From Branchiostoma floridae (lineage: Eukaryota; Chordata; Leptocardii; Amphioxiformes; Branchiostomatidae), in contig NC_049980.1 of assembly GCF_000003815.2 (NCBI RefSeq), positions 27,951,273-28,015,272 on the forward strand: DNA of 64,000 nt, written 5' to 3'. Under the pieces are notes generated by a model. The model saw only the letters and a list, made by a program, of their open reading frames with translations. It ran no database searches and was not told the DNA's origin. Each line of letters starts with the position of its first letter. Position 1 is the stretch's first letter. The position numbers and the translations under genes were made by a program. Below, in pieces: positions 33,147-44,372 of the stretch.

Positions 33147-34474
33147 ACTAATGAGTTCTGTGTCAGTCTCCTATTCCACTCAATCTTAGTTAAACCAAAC
33201 ATTACATATCCATAGTTTGTTTAGACCCTAATAGTATGTACTTTTGCACTTAGAACCTCGGGGGACGGAAGGTTCGGTGGAAAGTGCATTTTAAATGACA
33301 TTGTATACATGTTACGATAGCAACCTTCTCATTAGAGCGAGTAGTGCGTGCGCATGCAATAGAGTCTGACATAAAAGGCACCCAGGCATGTTCACCGTGA
33401 CAGGTGCCTTTGTGTGCTGATAGTTTCAAAGGTGATTTCTACTTGTATCGTATTTCAAAGTCTCAGCCGCTCCCATATATACACTCATCAACACAAAAAG
33501 CCATTATATATGGTATTTTTTCAATTGCTTAGTATTCTTTGGCACAAAAGTACATCTTCAAGTTTGTCATCACTCACTGGTGTAAACTGACCGTGGTGAT
33601 TCATGTCTCCATGACAACTGTCTGTAAGATGTTCTACGTCTCGTTTAGAACAGACATGTCTCCCAGGATGACTCCTTTGCCTTGTTTAGAGCATGCCTGT
33701 GTCTCTTCAAGTAAAAGTTAGGGGAATGAGGTTGTGTAATCTTCCTAAAGCCCCCTTTAAGCTGGCTTTATAATCCATGCGGACGCCGGCCGAATTTGTA
33801 GATAATCAGAGCTCTTCGAGTTTCAAAATCGCCCGAGTACCGGCTGTATTTTTCACTGAAAATCTTTCACCTTTACAAATGGACGGAGCCCGTCCGACGT
33901 CCGGCCAACACAACTGATTTTAATTTTTTATTGAGATTGAACTATGTCTAGAACATGGGCGTAGTCAGAACTGACTAACCTTGTAAAAAGCCAGCATTTG
34001 TATAAACTTTAATTTCTGAGTTGCGGAAAATATGTAAAACATGAGTGAAGTGGACGGGCACACTGAAATCAATAATATCAATAGCAATGTGGTGATGCAC
34101 CAATCCAAAAACTATCATAAGAGCCACAAAGTGAGCAGACCAGTCTGATTCAGGATAATACAATAATTTTGACAAAGTGGAAATCGGGCGAACCTCGGGT
34201 TACAGACTGGAAGCCTTCAGATATGAAGAATGTACATCTATCTTACACATCCAAACCTATAACCAAGGCAGAAATCGGGCAAATCTCGGGCGAACCTCGG
34301 ACGAAGCCTGACAAAGACCGTCCGAGTTTCAGACTGGAAGCCTTCAGACATGAAGAATTTATGATCTCACACATCCAAAGCATTAGCAAAAAATAAATAG
34401 GATGTACTGTCTTGGTGTCAATTGCCTTTAATTTTGAAAGGTACGCAGCATTCTTTGAAAAGTTCATACATTCG

Positions 34475-35010
34475 TCTTTATTATCCTATATTACGGGCCA
34501 AACTGTCTACTAAAGATGAAAGCCCCAAACAAAGGCACGTGTTCAACACAGGTGTCAAATTGATTAGGTGACAGTTAAAAGTCTGCCGGAGCCCTCNNNN
34601 NNNNNNNNNNNNNNNNNNNNNNNNNNNNNNNNNNNNNNNNNNNNNNNNNNNNNNNNNNNNNNNNNNNNNNNNNNNNNNNNNNNNNNNNNNNNNNNNGCGG
34701 CCAAGTTGTTGGCGAGCTCCAAATGGGCATTTTCGGCCGGAGTATGACCGGCGTTTGGGCGGTTATGCGGGCCTCGAGCGATATTTTGCAGCTCGGCGGG
34801 AACACCAGCGTTTGCGGCTGCTCTTAATTTCAACGAGGCTTCGGCGAGTGTTGAGCTTGGAGAGCTCGTCAATGGGTCGCTGGGAGCTTGAGAGAGCCCC
34901 GGCAGAATTTTAACTGTCACCTCATCAATTTGACACCTGTGTTGAACACGTTTGTTTGGGGCTTTCATCTTTAGTAGACAGTTTGGTCCGCAATATAAGA
35001 TGATAACATA
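34475..35010. mobile_element. Long-TIR element spanning the assembly gap
   Basis: Arms of about 100 bp (CCAAACTGTCTACTAAAGAT at left, its inverse at right) flank a GC-rich core and the N run. Outer bases ATATTRCGG are also inverted. Clear target duplications are not seen. Confidence 0.7.
34597..34696. other. Assembly gap (100 N)
   Basis: A run of 100 Ns, a conventional placeholder length, located inside an inverted-repeat element. The true length is unknown. Confidence 0.98.
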
Positions 35011-35155
35011 ACATATCTCTCTACCTTTGTGCCAAATTCTAACTCAATCATGTATTAAAAAACGATTCTGTTATGAAACCACTTGCATTACTTTCTGACT
35101 TCTATGCAGCATAGAATATGCATGCACAGAAGAACAAGCTAAGGGTTCAACTTAC

Positions 35156-35201
35156 CGTTGTAGCTCTCAAACCTGGTGTAGAAGATCGCGGGTCGTCGTG
35201 T
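35156..35201 (-). other. Exon-like unit, copy 3
   Basis: Same 46 bases; the donor is GTAAGT instead of GTGAGT, so splice competence is kept although the sequence changed. Confidence 0.25.
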
Positions 35202-35379
35202 CTACCTGTGGCTTGTGAGTGAATGGGCAGACAAGCAACCACCCGATCTTGACAAAGATTATTGGCACTTGGAGCACGCTTTTTGAGAAAACAGCCTTTG
35301 TTCATGCATGAAACCCGGATGATCACTTTACACTATTCACGTAAATCCCCACTGACGGATGCATGGCCATGGCGTGATG

Positions 35380-35960
35380 TGGCCTACGAGGGGTGATCTA
35401 GGAGTTCTCGGTCTCACCCAGAAATAACAAGCACAACTCAGATTTTGAGGCACAACTTCATAGTATGAAGCCTTTTAGCGATATCCTCCAAATTTCAAAT
35501 AATTGCGGTCATTACTTTACAGGTATTCGTTTTTTGCAAATCAGAAGGTAAGTGGCGAGAAAAAGAAGGGTGAAGTGTGATCAGACAATTTGACCCGCAC
35601 ACCTCAGATTGCAGATCAATTGTCCACTTTTTTTTTTCGTCATCCCTAACCTGACGTTACTGGGTGTCGCCTGCAATGTAATGATCACAATAATTTGAAT
35701 TTTGGTACACATGTATATATAAGACTTTATACATGTACGTGGAGTTATCAATAAGTCCTCGGCTTTACCGAGAAAAAAATAAGCACAGCTCAGATTTCGA
35801 AGCATAGATGTCAGGTATAAAGTCTTATATAAATATGTACCAAAATTCAAATTATTGTGATCATTACTTTGCAGGCGTACATTCACTTCATCTCTTAAAA
35901 AGAACAAGCAATTGGGAATGTACTTCATATATTTCGAGCCCATATGGAATTCTCGGTCAC
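35380..35960. repeat. Inverted-repeat element (probable non-autonomous transposon)
   Basis: 35671-35725 pairs with 35817-35878 (CAAATTATTGTGATCATTAC and inverse), and the GGAGTTCTCGGT / CAGCTCAGATTT segment recurs. Boundaries are not resolved; no gene. Confidence 0.5.
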
Positions 35961-38119
35961 ACCAGCGCTAATCATTTCCACTCATAACAACAAACGCAAG
36001 TCAAGAGATCGCATCCAAACCAAATGCACCAACGTTTATGTTGAAAAGAGATCAAAGTATAGCTGGAATCGATTATTATAATTTCATTAACCAACACATT
36101 AATGCCTTATAAAACCAGCACCTCTGCTTTATCTGTTTGTCCGCTTGATGGGAATTTCACCCAACACTTTGCCACACGCTCCTGTGCCACCCCGAGAAGT
36201 TCCCGTGCATTCTCAGTTTCTGCCCAAGTTCCCGTGTTTTCTTATTTCTCGTGCAAATTTTCTTCACCATTCATCATGGAGGAAGACGACATAACCACAA
36301 GGGAAATTTGACTTCGGTTGAGAAAAGATCAAGTCGACATGCTCCATGGCTCTTTTTGTTTGTTTGTTTTCAATGGATGGGACTGGATCGAGATCCCTCT
36401 TCTCACGATTTTTCCGGTCAGCCCTACCCTGATGTCCCGATTTGATGACACGGTCCAAAGCATGGACGTACACGGACTACGAGTTTGGACCGAGACGAAC
36501 ATACACTTGTTCTTGGGAACGTCGAATTTATCAAACAGTCATCATCTTTCGTCTTTGTTCTAGCAAACCGCCTACTTACCCTTTCTAGGTACCCTCTTCT
36601 TTCCTGATTCATTTACATGCCTCATTCCAAAGTCAGGAAAACGACGCCCACAATAGCAGAGAGGTACCCATAAAAGGTCACCAACAGTACTTTGTGGGTA
36701 ATGGCATGCCTCAACACAATAGCGCCTGTCTCCATTGCCACCACCCTTATTTACCCTTGTGACTCATGTGCTTCACTGCTGATTTAGACATTTTTGTCCC
36801 CCACGTTTGGAGTTACAAAGGCACAAAGCGTCATAGTAACCTGAACAACACCTTGACAAACATGTTTGCCGAATTTCACACTTCAATACTAATCTGGGGT
36901 ATACCTGTCTGCTGTGTTGCACAAGATGAAGTATAACATGTTGGGCTGAAGAGGTAGTTCTTGTTTGGTAATGTTAGCTGTTCGGAGGGTCATTTCATCT
37001 CAAACAGGCATGTTTGAGTTTACTTGTTGCTCAATATCTTTCGAGCGATTAAGTACGTTGCTTCAAGGTGTTCTGTCTGGGAACGTGCCGACAATTTACC
37101 ATGCTATAAAGTTGAAAATCTGTGTAACGGGTGTTTCTCACACAACACAAATTCTGTACAAACTGAGTTTAAACAGGTCTGTGGGTGTGAGGCAAAAGCA
37201 ACCAGTCAGTAATAAGATATTGCCGATAATCCGGGAGCTACACGGAAGGCCGTAACCTCTCATTTTAATCTACCGCACTGTTTTCCTCTCAATCAATGAG
37301 GAGCGCCTGTATTTATAATCTCGGTCCCAGTTTAAGGATATATCCGATTGGCAAATGAGGACTTTATCTATATAATCAATGAGAAACATTTATGGTCACT
37401 CGTCATAAGAGATCACCTTTCTTGTTAACAGCAATGCCCTACAAACAGCCATCGCGTAAAACAATCTTCATACATACAGCCAGGCGAAAGGATAGAACAC
37501 AAACATAACACACCTACAACAACAATCATTATTGTATCTGTATCTGTTTGGCTTTGATACGCCTTTTTAAGACTTAAATCCTCCATAACTTCTTTGGACA
37601 ACTTGTTTTGAGATGTAGAAAAATATGTCTGTTGTTTTCATGGTAGTCACTGGGTGTCGCTGTTTAGCTGCGAAGAAAACTGGAACCATGTATTGATTTT
37701 TGCGGTCAGAGCGTAGTCAGTAAATACATGTAATGCGAGTGTACTATTTCTTGAGTTCTTCATTTTATTTGCATCTATCTAAAACCCAAACTCATGACCC
37801 CATCATATTCAGGGCATGACGCAAATAGGAAGTTCGGTTGCAGTACCACGGAAATCCGCATAATGCCTTTCGAACTTTCACTTTATTTATTTCACCAGGA
37901 ACTTACAACTCAGGTAAGACTAGACCTGCTTTTCAGGCAATCCTGGGCTTACATAGAAACAACACAATAACAAGAAATGCATTTGTCAATAACAACATAC
38001 TAGCATTAAAAATGGCAATAATAGGTAATTAGATATCAGTCAATTGGCGCTTAAATGTCCTGAACTTCACTAGGCTACGTGATTCGAGTTCCACAGCTCC
38101 ATGCCGTAGTACTGCAGAC

Positions 38120-38373
38120 AGCACGTCACCGGAACGTACTGCGCCTGCGCGAAAAGTATAGACTTGCTAAACCTTGCTAAACCCTCGGTTTACTAAAGGG
38201 CCGCATTTAAGAAAGTACCTGCGTATATAAGGGTAAAATCCCGTGTACGTTTTACATGAAACCATGTCTCTAACATATACTGTGCAACAAGCGGTATTTC
38301 AATGCAACGTTGACCAAACCAAGCCCCAAACCACCAGGGTTCGCGCAGGCGCAGTACGTTCCGGTGACGTGCT
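38120..38373. mobile_element. 254-bp MITE with 9-bp target duplication
   Basis: TIRs AGCACGTCACCGGAACGTAC extend about 35 bp and include CGCCTGCGCGA. ACTGCAGAC is duplicated at 38111-38119 and 38374-38382. A 9-bp duplication suggests Mutator-like or Merlin origin. No coding capacity. Confidence 0.85.
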
Positions 38374-39795
38374 ACTGCAGACTGCCACGAAATGACGTCA
38401 CTCTGACAGGTGGCTACTGAAGCATGTGGGGGTCATAGTCCCGTAACCGTGTAGACGCTGCACGTGTGTTGACCCTTAGGGCCGGGGTGACATCCATTGG
38501 AATAATGTAGACATATACGATGGCGCCCTTCCCCGGACTGACTTGAAAACTGTAGCAAGAGAGACCGTTTCCAGCCGTTTACGCACAGACTCCGCCCTGC
38601 AGCAGCTAGCAAGGTGTGAACACATGATCTTGAAGTCTGTATCCTGTGATCAGTCTTGCCGATCTGTTCAACAGTCTGTCAAGTTGTACGGTTTGTCCTT
38701 TGTTGCACTGAATGAGACTTGGTAGCCACGCGGTGGCGCAGTAGTGTAGGTGAGACAACAACAGAGTTTGGCACATGGTATGTAGAATTTCCGTTCAGAC
38801 AAAACCTTTAGCCCGCCTCATATGGCACCAAGACCAAAAAGGATTTTCTTCATAACCTTCCCAGCATGTAAAATCCACATATCATTCGGTTCCATCCACA
38901 GACACATCTATTCTTTGGTTATTCTAGCAGTATCAAGCAAGAAAGAATAGCCCAAATAGAGAAGCACAATTTGAAATATCAATTGAATCGCAACACTTAA
39001 TCAAATGCAGATATTCAACAGCAATATTAAGCATGGTGGTTGAAATAAGAATTTGGTTTGAATTTTCTATACTTTCAAAATTCAATATTGAACATGAAGT
39101 AGAGACTACACGCCTGGTTTCAAACTGGTTATTTGATAGGAAATGTTGACAAAATAAATGTCACGTGATGTGTGTAAAGTGTTGCTAAGGTGTTACCTCT
39201 GTAAAGTCACACTACAAAGTCATGCCCTAGCACGGAAACTTAATTAACATGTCAATTACAACTACACCAGAGTATTTTTCAGAAGAAACAGACGTTTGTT
39301 CTCAAAACCAAGTATTCTGCTTCTCATCTGGCACAATTTGGTCACTCCCGTGATAAGACTTTCTAACTCTTGAGAACGTATGCTATTTGGGTGGAGAAGA
39401 TCATTGACATACAATATACGCAAATATATAATCAACGAGGAACCATTAGAATACGTCAGCTGTAAAGGTTAAAATCATTCGTTTAAGGTATGAGATCGCG
39501 GAACTCTCCTCACAAGTCTTTCTATGACACAATACCTGCTAAACGTTCTGCATTGTTGTCAGAGTTAAGGAAGTTCATCCCTCAGTGATACGTGGAGCCA
39601 ATTGACTTGACCTGAGTATACACTAGGATATCCATCATGGTGGATCAGCCATCATAATCCTGATGTTTTACACCGCGGAGAATAATTCCCATCATCGTTC
39701 CACTCCATTACACGCTGATATTACTGCTGTAGTTTATCCATATCATGTATGAAATCAAATCGAGTCAATAGATGGAAGAACTCTTTGCAACCTTA

Positions 39796-40031
39796 AGGTG
39801 GTATCTCATTGCACTTCGGGCAGCGGTGCGGCACTGCGGGGTTCGAAAGACTACTCAACAAATTTCAGAATTTTATTACGTTTTGTGTATTTTGTTGTCT
39901 TCGAGGTCATATTTCTACGTATTACACAATATCTAAATTATAAAAAAAATCGGCCCAACAACACAACAGTGGCGCAGTGAACTAACCCCGCAGTGCCGTA
40001 CCGGTGCCCCAGGTGCAGCGAGATACAGCCT
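39796..40031. mobile_element. 236-bp MITE with TTA target duplication
   Basis: Inverted ends AGGTGGTATCTC and GAGATACAGCCT, with arms pairing over about 40 bp (CGCAGTGCCG inside). TTA lies on both sides (39793-39795, 40032-40034). Harbinger-type by target size. Confidence 0.8.
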
Positions 40032-42141
40032 TTACCTCGGTATGTAACTCATACATGGAAGCCAGATATATATATATACTAACGGTAGGTTTGACTGTAA
40101 ATCAAACTATTATGTAGGAAGTCGTGGCAGGGGCGTTAAATCGCATCTGATATAACAGAGAATTGCTACAAGTATTGGATAATGTAAGCTACTACATGTA
40201 TCTATTATAGCTTGTAAATGGTTGTGTCTAAATCAGACCAGGGTGTTATATAAACCTGTATACTATTTTTGCATTGATGGTTAACTGGTCAACTGGCCAC
40301 CCTGTATAATTGCTATGGCCAACGTTTGATACTGTCTAAAGCCACCGTTAATCCTTCTTCGAGATTAGACCTGACCGCGGAATGTTAGATATGAAGGTGG
40401 ATCAGTAGTGGACATGGCATGGGAGACACACGGATCATTTGGGCAATCAGTTATCAAACACGTCGAATTGAGTGCATGTTTCATTATGTTTGTCAGAACA
40501 GTACTGACAAATTTTCCATATTTCATTATACGATACGATACCTTTCTTTTTAACTCATCTGTTGACGTTGATATTTGATACATCAATTTCAACAAACAAA
40601 CAAACAAACAAACCGATGAGTCCAAAGCGATGGCATTAATGGATGATGACAGATAAAAAAAACATTGCTGAAGTCAGTTCCAAGGCCTGTGTGCTGGCGA
40701 TAACGATTTGTGACATTACAACTGAAAATTAGCCTGTGACTACTTATAAAACCATGATGGTACCTTTTAACTGATCTTTAGAAACAATGATTGCATATTT
40801 AAGTAGTTGTCAAAGACAAAGGCAAAATAAATTCTAACGTGAGGAATTCGCCCTACGTACCTCGCCAGTGCAAGAACAACTTTACATGTATCTAGCACGT
40901 TCTTGACAAAACAGAGCAGTCAAAGCGGAAAAAATTCATTTCATTAATAACATTCATTTGAAAACATAATCGTCATCTTCATGATATCGGTACATTTAAG
41001 ACCTGCATGGCTCAGTTCAGCATGCCATTCTAAACAATAAATCATGATCTTATAGAGGGGCCAGCCGTACCCAACAAAATGCCAGAGACTCCATCAAAGT
41101 TCATCTAAACCTTTCCAAAGATGTTTCTATGCATTGCGAGCCATCAATGACAATGAGACGACAGTAATAGGACGCCTCCATCGAGCCTGCTCTAACATAA
41201 GGTAATTGAATTGACCCCTGCAATCACAGCAGCGTTGCGGCAGACTTAGCGGATGTCAGCCCGCACACGCACACCCTGCTTGTTACCATCGCGATGTATA
41301 TGTCTTCGTTATGAGCTCTCCATCCGCGGCTTTATTAATAGGATCCCGCGGACGTCTATTTGTCATGTATGAGCCTCTTTATTGCCGCGAGAGGAACGGT
41401 CACACCTCGTGATCTCGGAAGCAATCGCAGGTTGACCCTGACCATCAGCTGCGGGTTAATACAGTCGCGAGAAGTACTTATCCCGGCAAGTGCAAAATTT
41501 GATTTTCATGGTTTTTTGCTTCCTCGATGGCCGACATCAATCTCCGGGTGCTCCAGAGTCCCGGCTCCGGTCGTAAAGAACCCGGCAGCGGGGCGAGATT
41601 CGCAGATTCTGTGGTTTGGGGCCATGATTTTGTGGTGATGAGGCCCACAAATTCTGAGGTTGACACACCAAAACCTCATCGTCGGCAGTAAATTCAACGC
41701 AAAATTGCATTCTGAGGAAACACATCAAAACGAGCTGGACGATCATAACTCAAATATGATAGATACTGTTTTTATTTCTATATCTTCACAGGCAAAAGGC
41801 GCTTTGGATAGACTTGTAAAAATCCATCATGTTAGCAAAACATTTGGTGACAATCATTAGAGCAGTAGAAACATCAACAAAGATTTCTCGAGACTCCACG
41901 GTAAAATCGATGAACTTTAAGAATTTTTCGGAACATAGTATGAAGATAAAGCAAGGCACAAGACATTAGCTCACTAAAGGACCTGGATCTCTAATAAATG
42001 TTGTTCTAACACAATTATCTCTCCGGCAATTACATTTACATTGACGCACTGAAGACATTTTAATGAATCTTTTTGATATAGGACAGTCACCATACGCCAT
42101 ATTAAATTATTGCTTTCCATTGCAGGACATTACGACACGGA

Positions 42142-42154
42142 AAGGTCAAAGGTC
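42142..42154. promoter_or_regulatory. DR1-type nuclear receptor site
   Basis: AGGTCAAAGGTCC fits two AGGTCA-like half sites with one-base spacing (HNF4/RXR type), one mismatch. The context is non-coding; function is unproven. Confidence 0.3.
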
Positions 42155-44229
42155 CAAGGAAAGTGGCTGCGGGGTGACAGCTTAAAAGGTTCCATATGGC
42201 CAGGCAGCCGGGCAGACGCGACCGGCCGGATAATCTCTTCAACTTAAAAGTCACAAAATTGATCGAGATGACACCGGCAAAGTGGTAATAACATTATCAC
42301 ACTGTCTACAAGACTTTTATCACGTGATGGGAACGTTATGGTAGCAGCAACGGTGAGTTTGTTAACATATAACTGGAGAGGAAACGTGCCAGAAAACACT
42401 GTTACCAGACAATGCCATTACTCAAGATCCACACATCAAAAACGCAGACGTGAACAAAGTGATAAGCATCACACTTCGCATACTACATGTTGTATCAACA
42501 GGGAATGTTAAATACAGCAAAATGCAGGCATTCTGATATAGATAGTAGATACATCTCTTCATTTGATAGTCTGCACTTACATTACCGACAGATTTAAATC
42601 TTGAGTGCTTCCCAAACATAAATTCCTGGTTTCAACACAAGAGTAAGAGACATGACATTGAAATCACTTAATTGGTATCAGCTTGAAATGGCCCATTTCA
42701 CAGGTAAGCCTGAAAACAATCGGTACTTATTTCGCCCCCAGCAATCATCGCTGATGTTCCTAGTTGTCTTCACGACTTCGGGTCACCAGCATCTCGCAGG
42801 AGAAATTGTGCAGAGCGTCGTGGGCCTCTGGAACAAGTAGACAGGTACAGTGTCAGCTGCGCTAAAACCCAAATGGTACCGGAATGGTAGGGTATAGTCT
42901 TACATCAATTGTACCAAGGGAAAGGGAATGGTTACCTTCATAGAAATGGAGGTATTGTTTCAGAGGTATTTGTGCCTGTTCGTTTGTGTTTCCATGTAGT
43001 CAGCCTAACTGAAGTACCTCTTGATGGATTGTAACGATATGTATCATGTGAGTGGGTGTTAAGATGATTTTGGCTCCCCTGATGGGTCACTTGACTGAAG
43101 CAGAACGTTTTGGGTTTCTATCTTGTGTCCCTGACAGGCTAAAGTCTTGATTGGGGGGGGGGGGTAGCTTTTGATGTAAGGAAGGTAGCTTTGGCACCCA
43201 TTCTGAAATTTACCATAACCCAGTAGTATTATTGTTTTGTGAAAGATGTGGCTTATTTTTGGAGTATACACGCTACGCCGTTGCTTATTTTGCTTCGTCT
43301 CATCCCGACATTTGCCGGTTTCATTGATTCACAGTGCTTTTCAGCTAATAATTATAAGAAAACAACTGCATTTCGTAACACGCACGGTAGTAACGCTTAT
43401 CGCAAGTTACTCCTGTTTAAGTGTGTGTTTTCGGAAACGGAGCTGCATGGTGACGGTTTAACAGCCTGACACCGGTGAATCATTACACAGTGACTCCGCT
43501 CACTGCCTCACGAAGTGCCCGGCTTCAGGCGAACCGATGGGTGAGAATGCTTCACCCTCTCTCACGGGTAAATCCCCGTCGCTTCAGCTCTTAGTGCACA
43601 CAATCTAAAAGCTAATGCGTGTCAGCGGTTTGCCTGGAATTGGCTGGGTCTGAACGCTCCACAGATCAAGTGGCCGTGTTAACCTCCCGACTCTGAGGAC
43701 TGCCGTCTCATGAAAACTCCATTAACGGGAAAGTGTTTTCCTGTCGACAAAACTATTGTTTTTAACGAGTTACCCCGGGTCACCGGTACACGTACATTAG
43801 AGCCGGGGACATAAATCAGGGAGAGGCGGCGGCCGGGGATGTCTACTGGGTCCCTGGACATGACTCGTGCCGAAAACACTCTGCCTGAGGTACGAGATGG
43901 GCTGAGAAACGTATCATTCAAGTACTGAGCGTGTTGTGACCAGATATACTCAAACCTGATCAGTAACTTGTAAGAGATTGTTGTCAAAACGATTAGACAA
44001 TGTCAATGACAATGATTTTTACTCGCACGTTCTTCCCTTATCGCCTAAATGCAGTAGTTACATGAAACGTTTATGTAAAGAATCTATATCAAGTTTAGAC
44101 AGGCGTGTGATATAACGTTATTTGTGTAGACTTTGCAGTTAGTCTGCTAATAAGTTGGGTACTTAGTTTATCTGGTTGGGAGGGCCGGGAAGATCACAAT
44201 GTCTTTCGGTCAACCATTTGGGGAACCTG

Positions 44230-44372
44230 TCATGATATCTTGTCAAAAGTGATGTGATTTTCTTTCAAAAATCTGCTTCGAAATTTCCTATTCAGACTTC
44301 GTCTACCTTTGAGCTTCTGTTGTGCCGTCAGCCTTGTAGCCTTCTCCTGGTCTATCTCACTCCGTAGGGAGT
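44230..44372 (-). CDS. SKOR: SKOR exon 8: C-terminal basic coiled coil and stop
   Basis: Phase 1 acceptor, then DSLRSEIDQEKATRL and a basic tail (KGRRSLNRKFRSRF), ending KIS and TGA. No convincing polyadenylation signal was located immediately downstream. Confidence 0.8.

Larger units (their letters stand above)
25950..37680. repeat. Right copy of the same segmental duplication
   Basis: Partner of the 1440-13600 block. It contains channel exon 1, intron 1 and the 5' flank. Homology ends near 37680; beyond it the sequence is single-copy SKOR flank, which marks the duplication boundary. Confidence 0.83.
37681..44229. other. Intergenic region between the channel 5' flank and SKOR
   Basis: No gene recognised. 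It holds the two MITEs listed separately, a nuclear-receptor DR1-like AGGTCAAAGGTCC at about 42142, and single-copy-looking GC-richer tracts at 41340-41480, 42120-42260 and 43490-43870 that could be SKOR regulatory sequence. Confidence 0.5.

Noticed and set aside
34564-34968. 134-residue frame through the N run
   Set aside because: The frame crosses undetermined bases and lies in an inverted-repeat element; noted only as a possible captured fragment.
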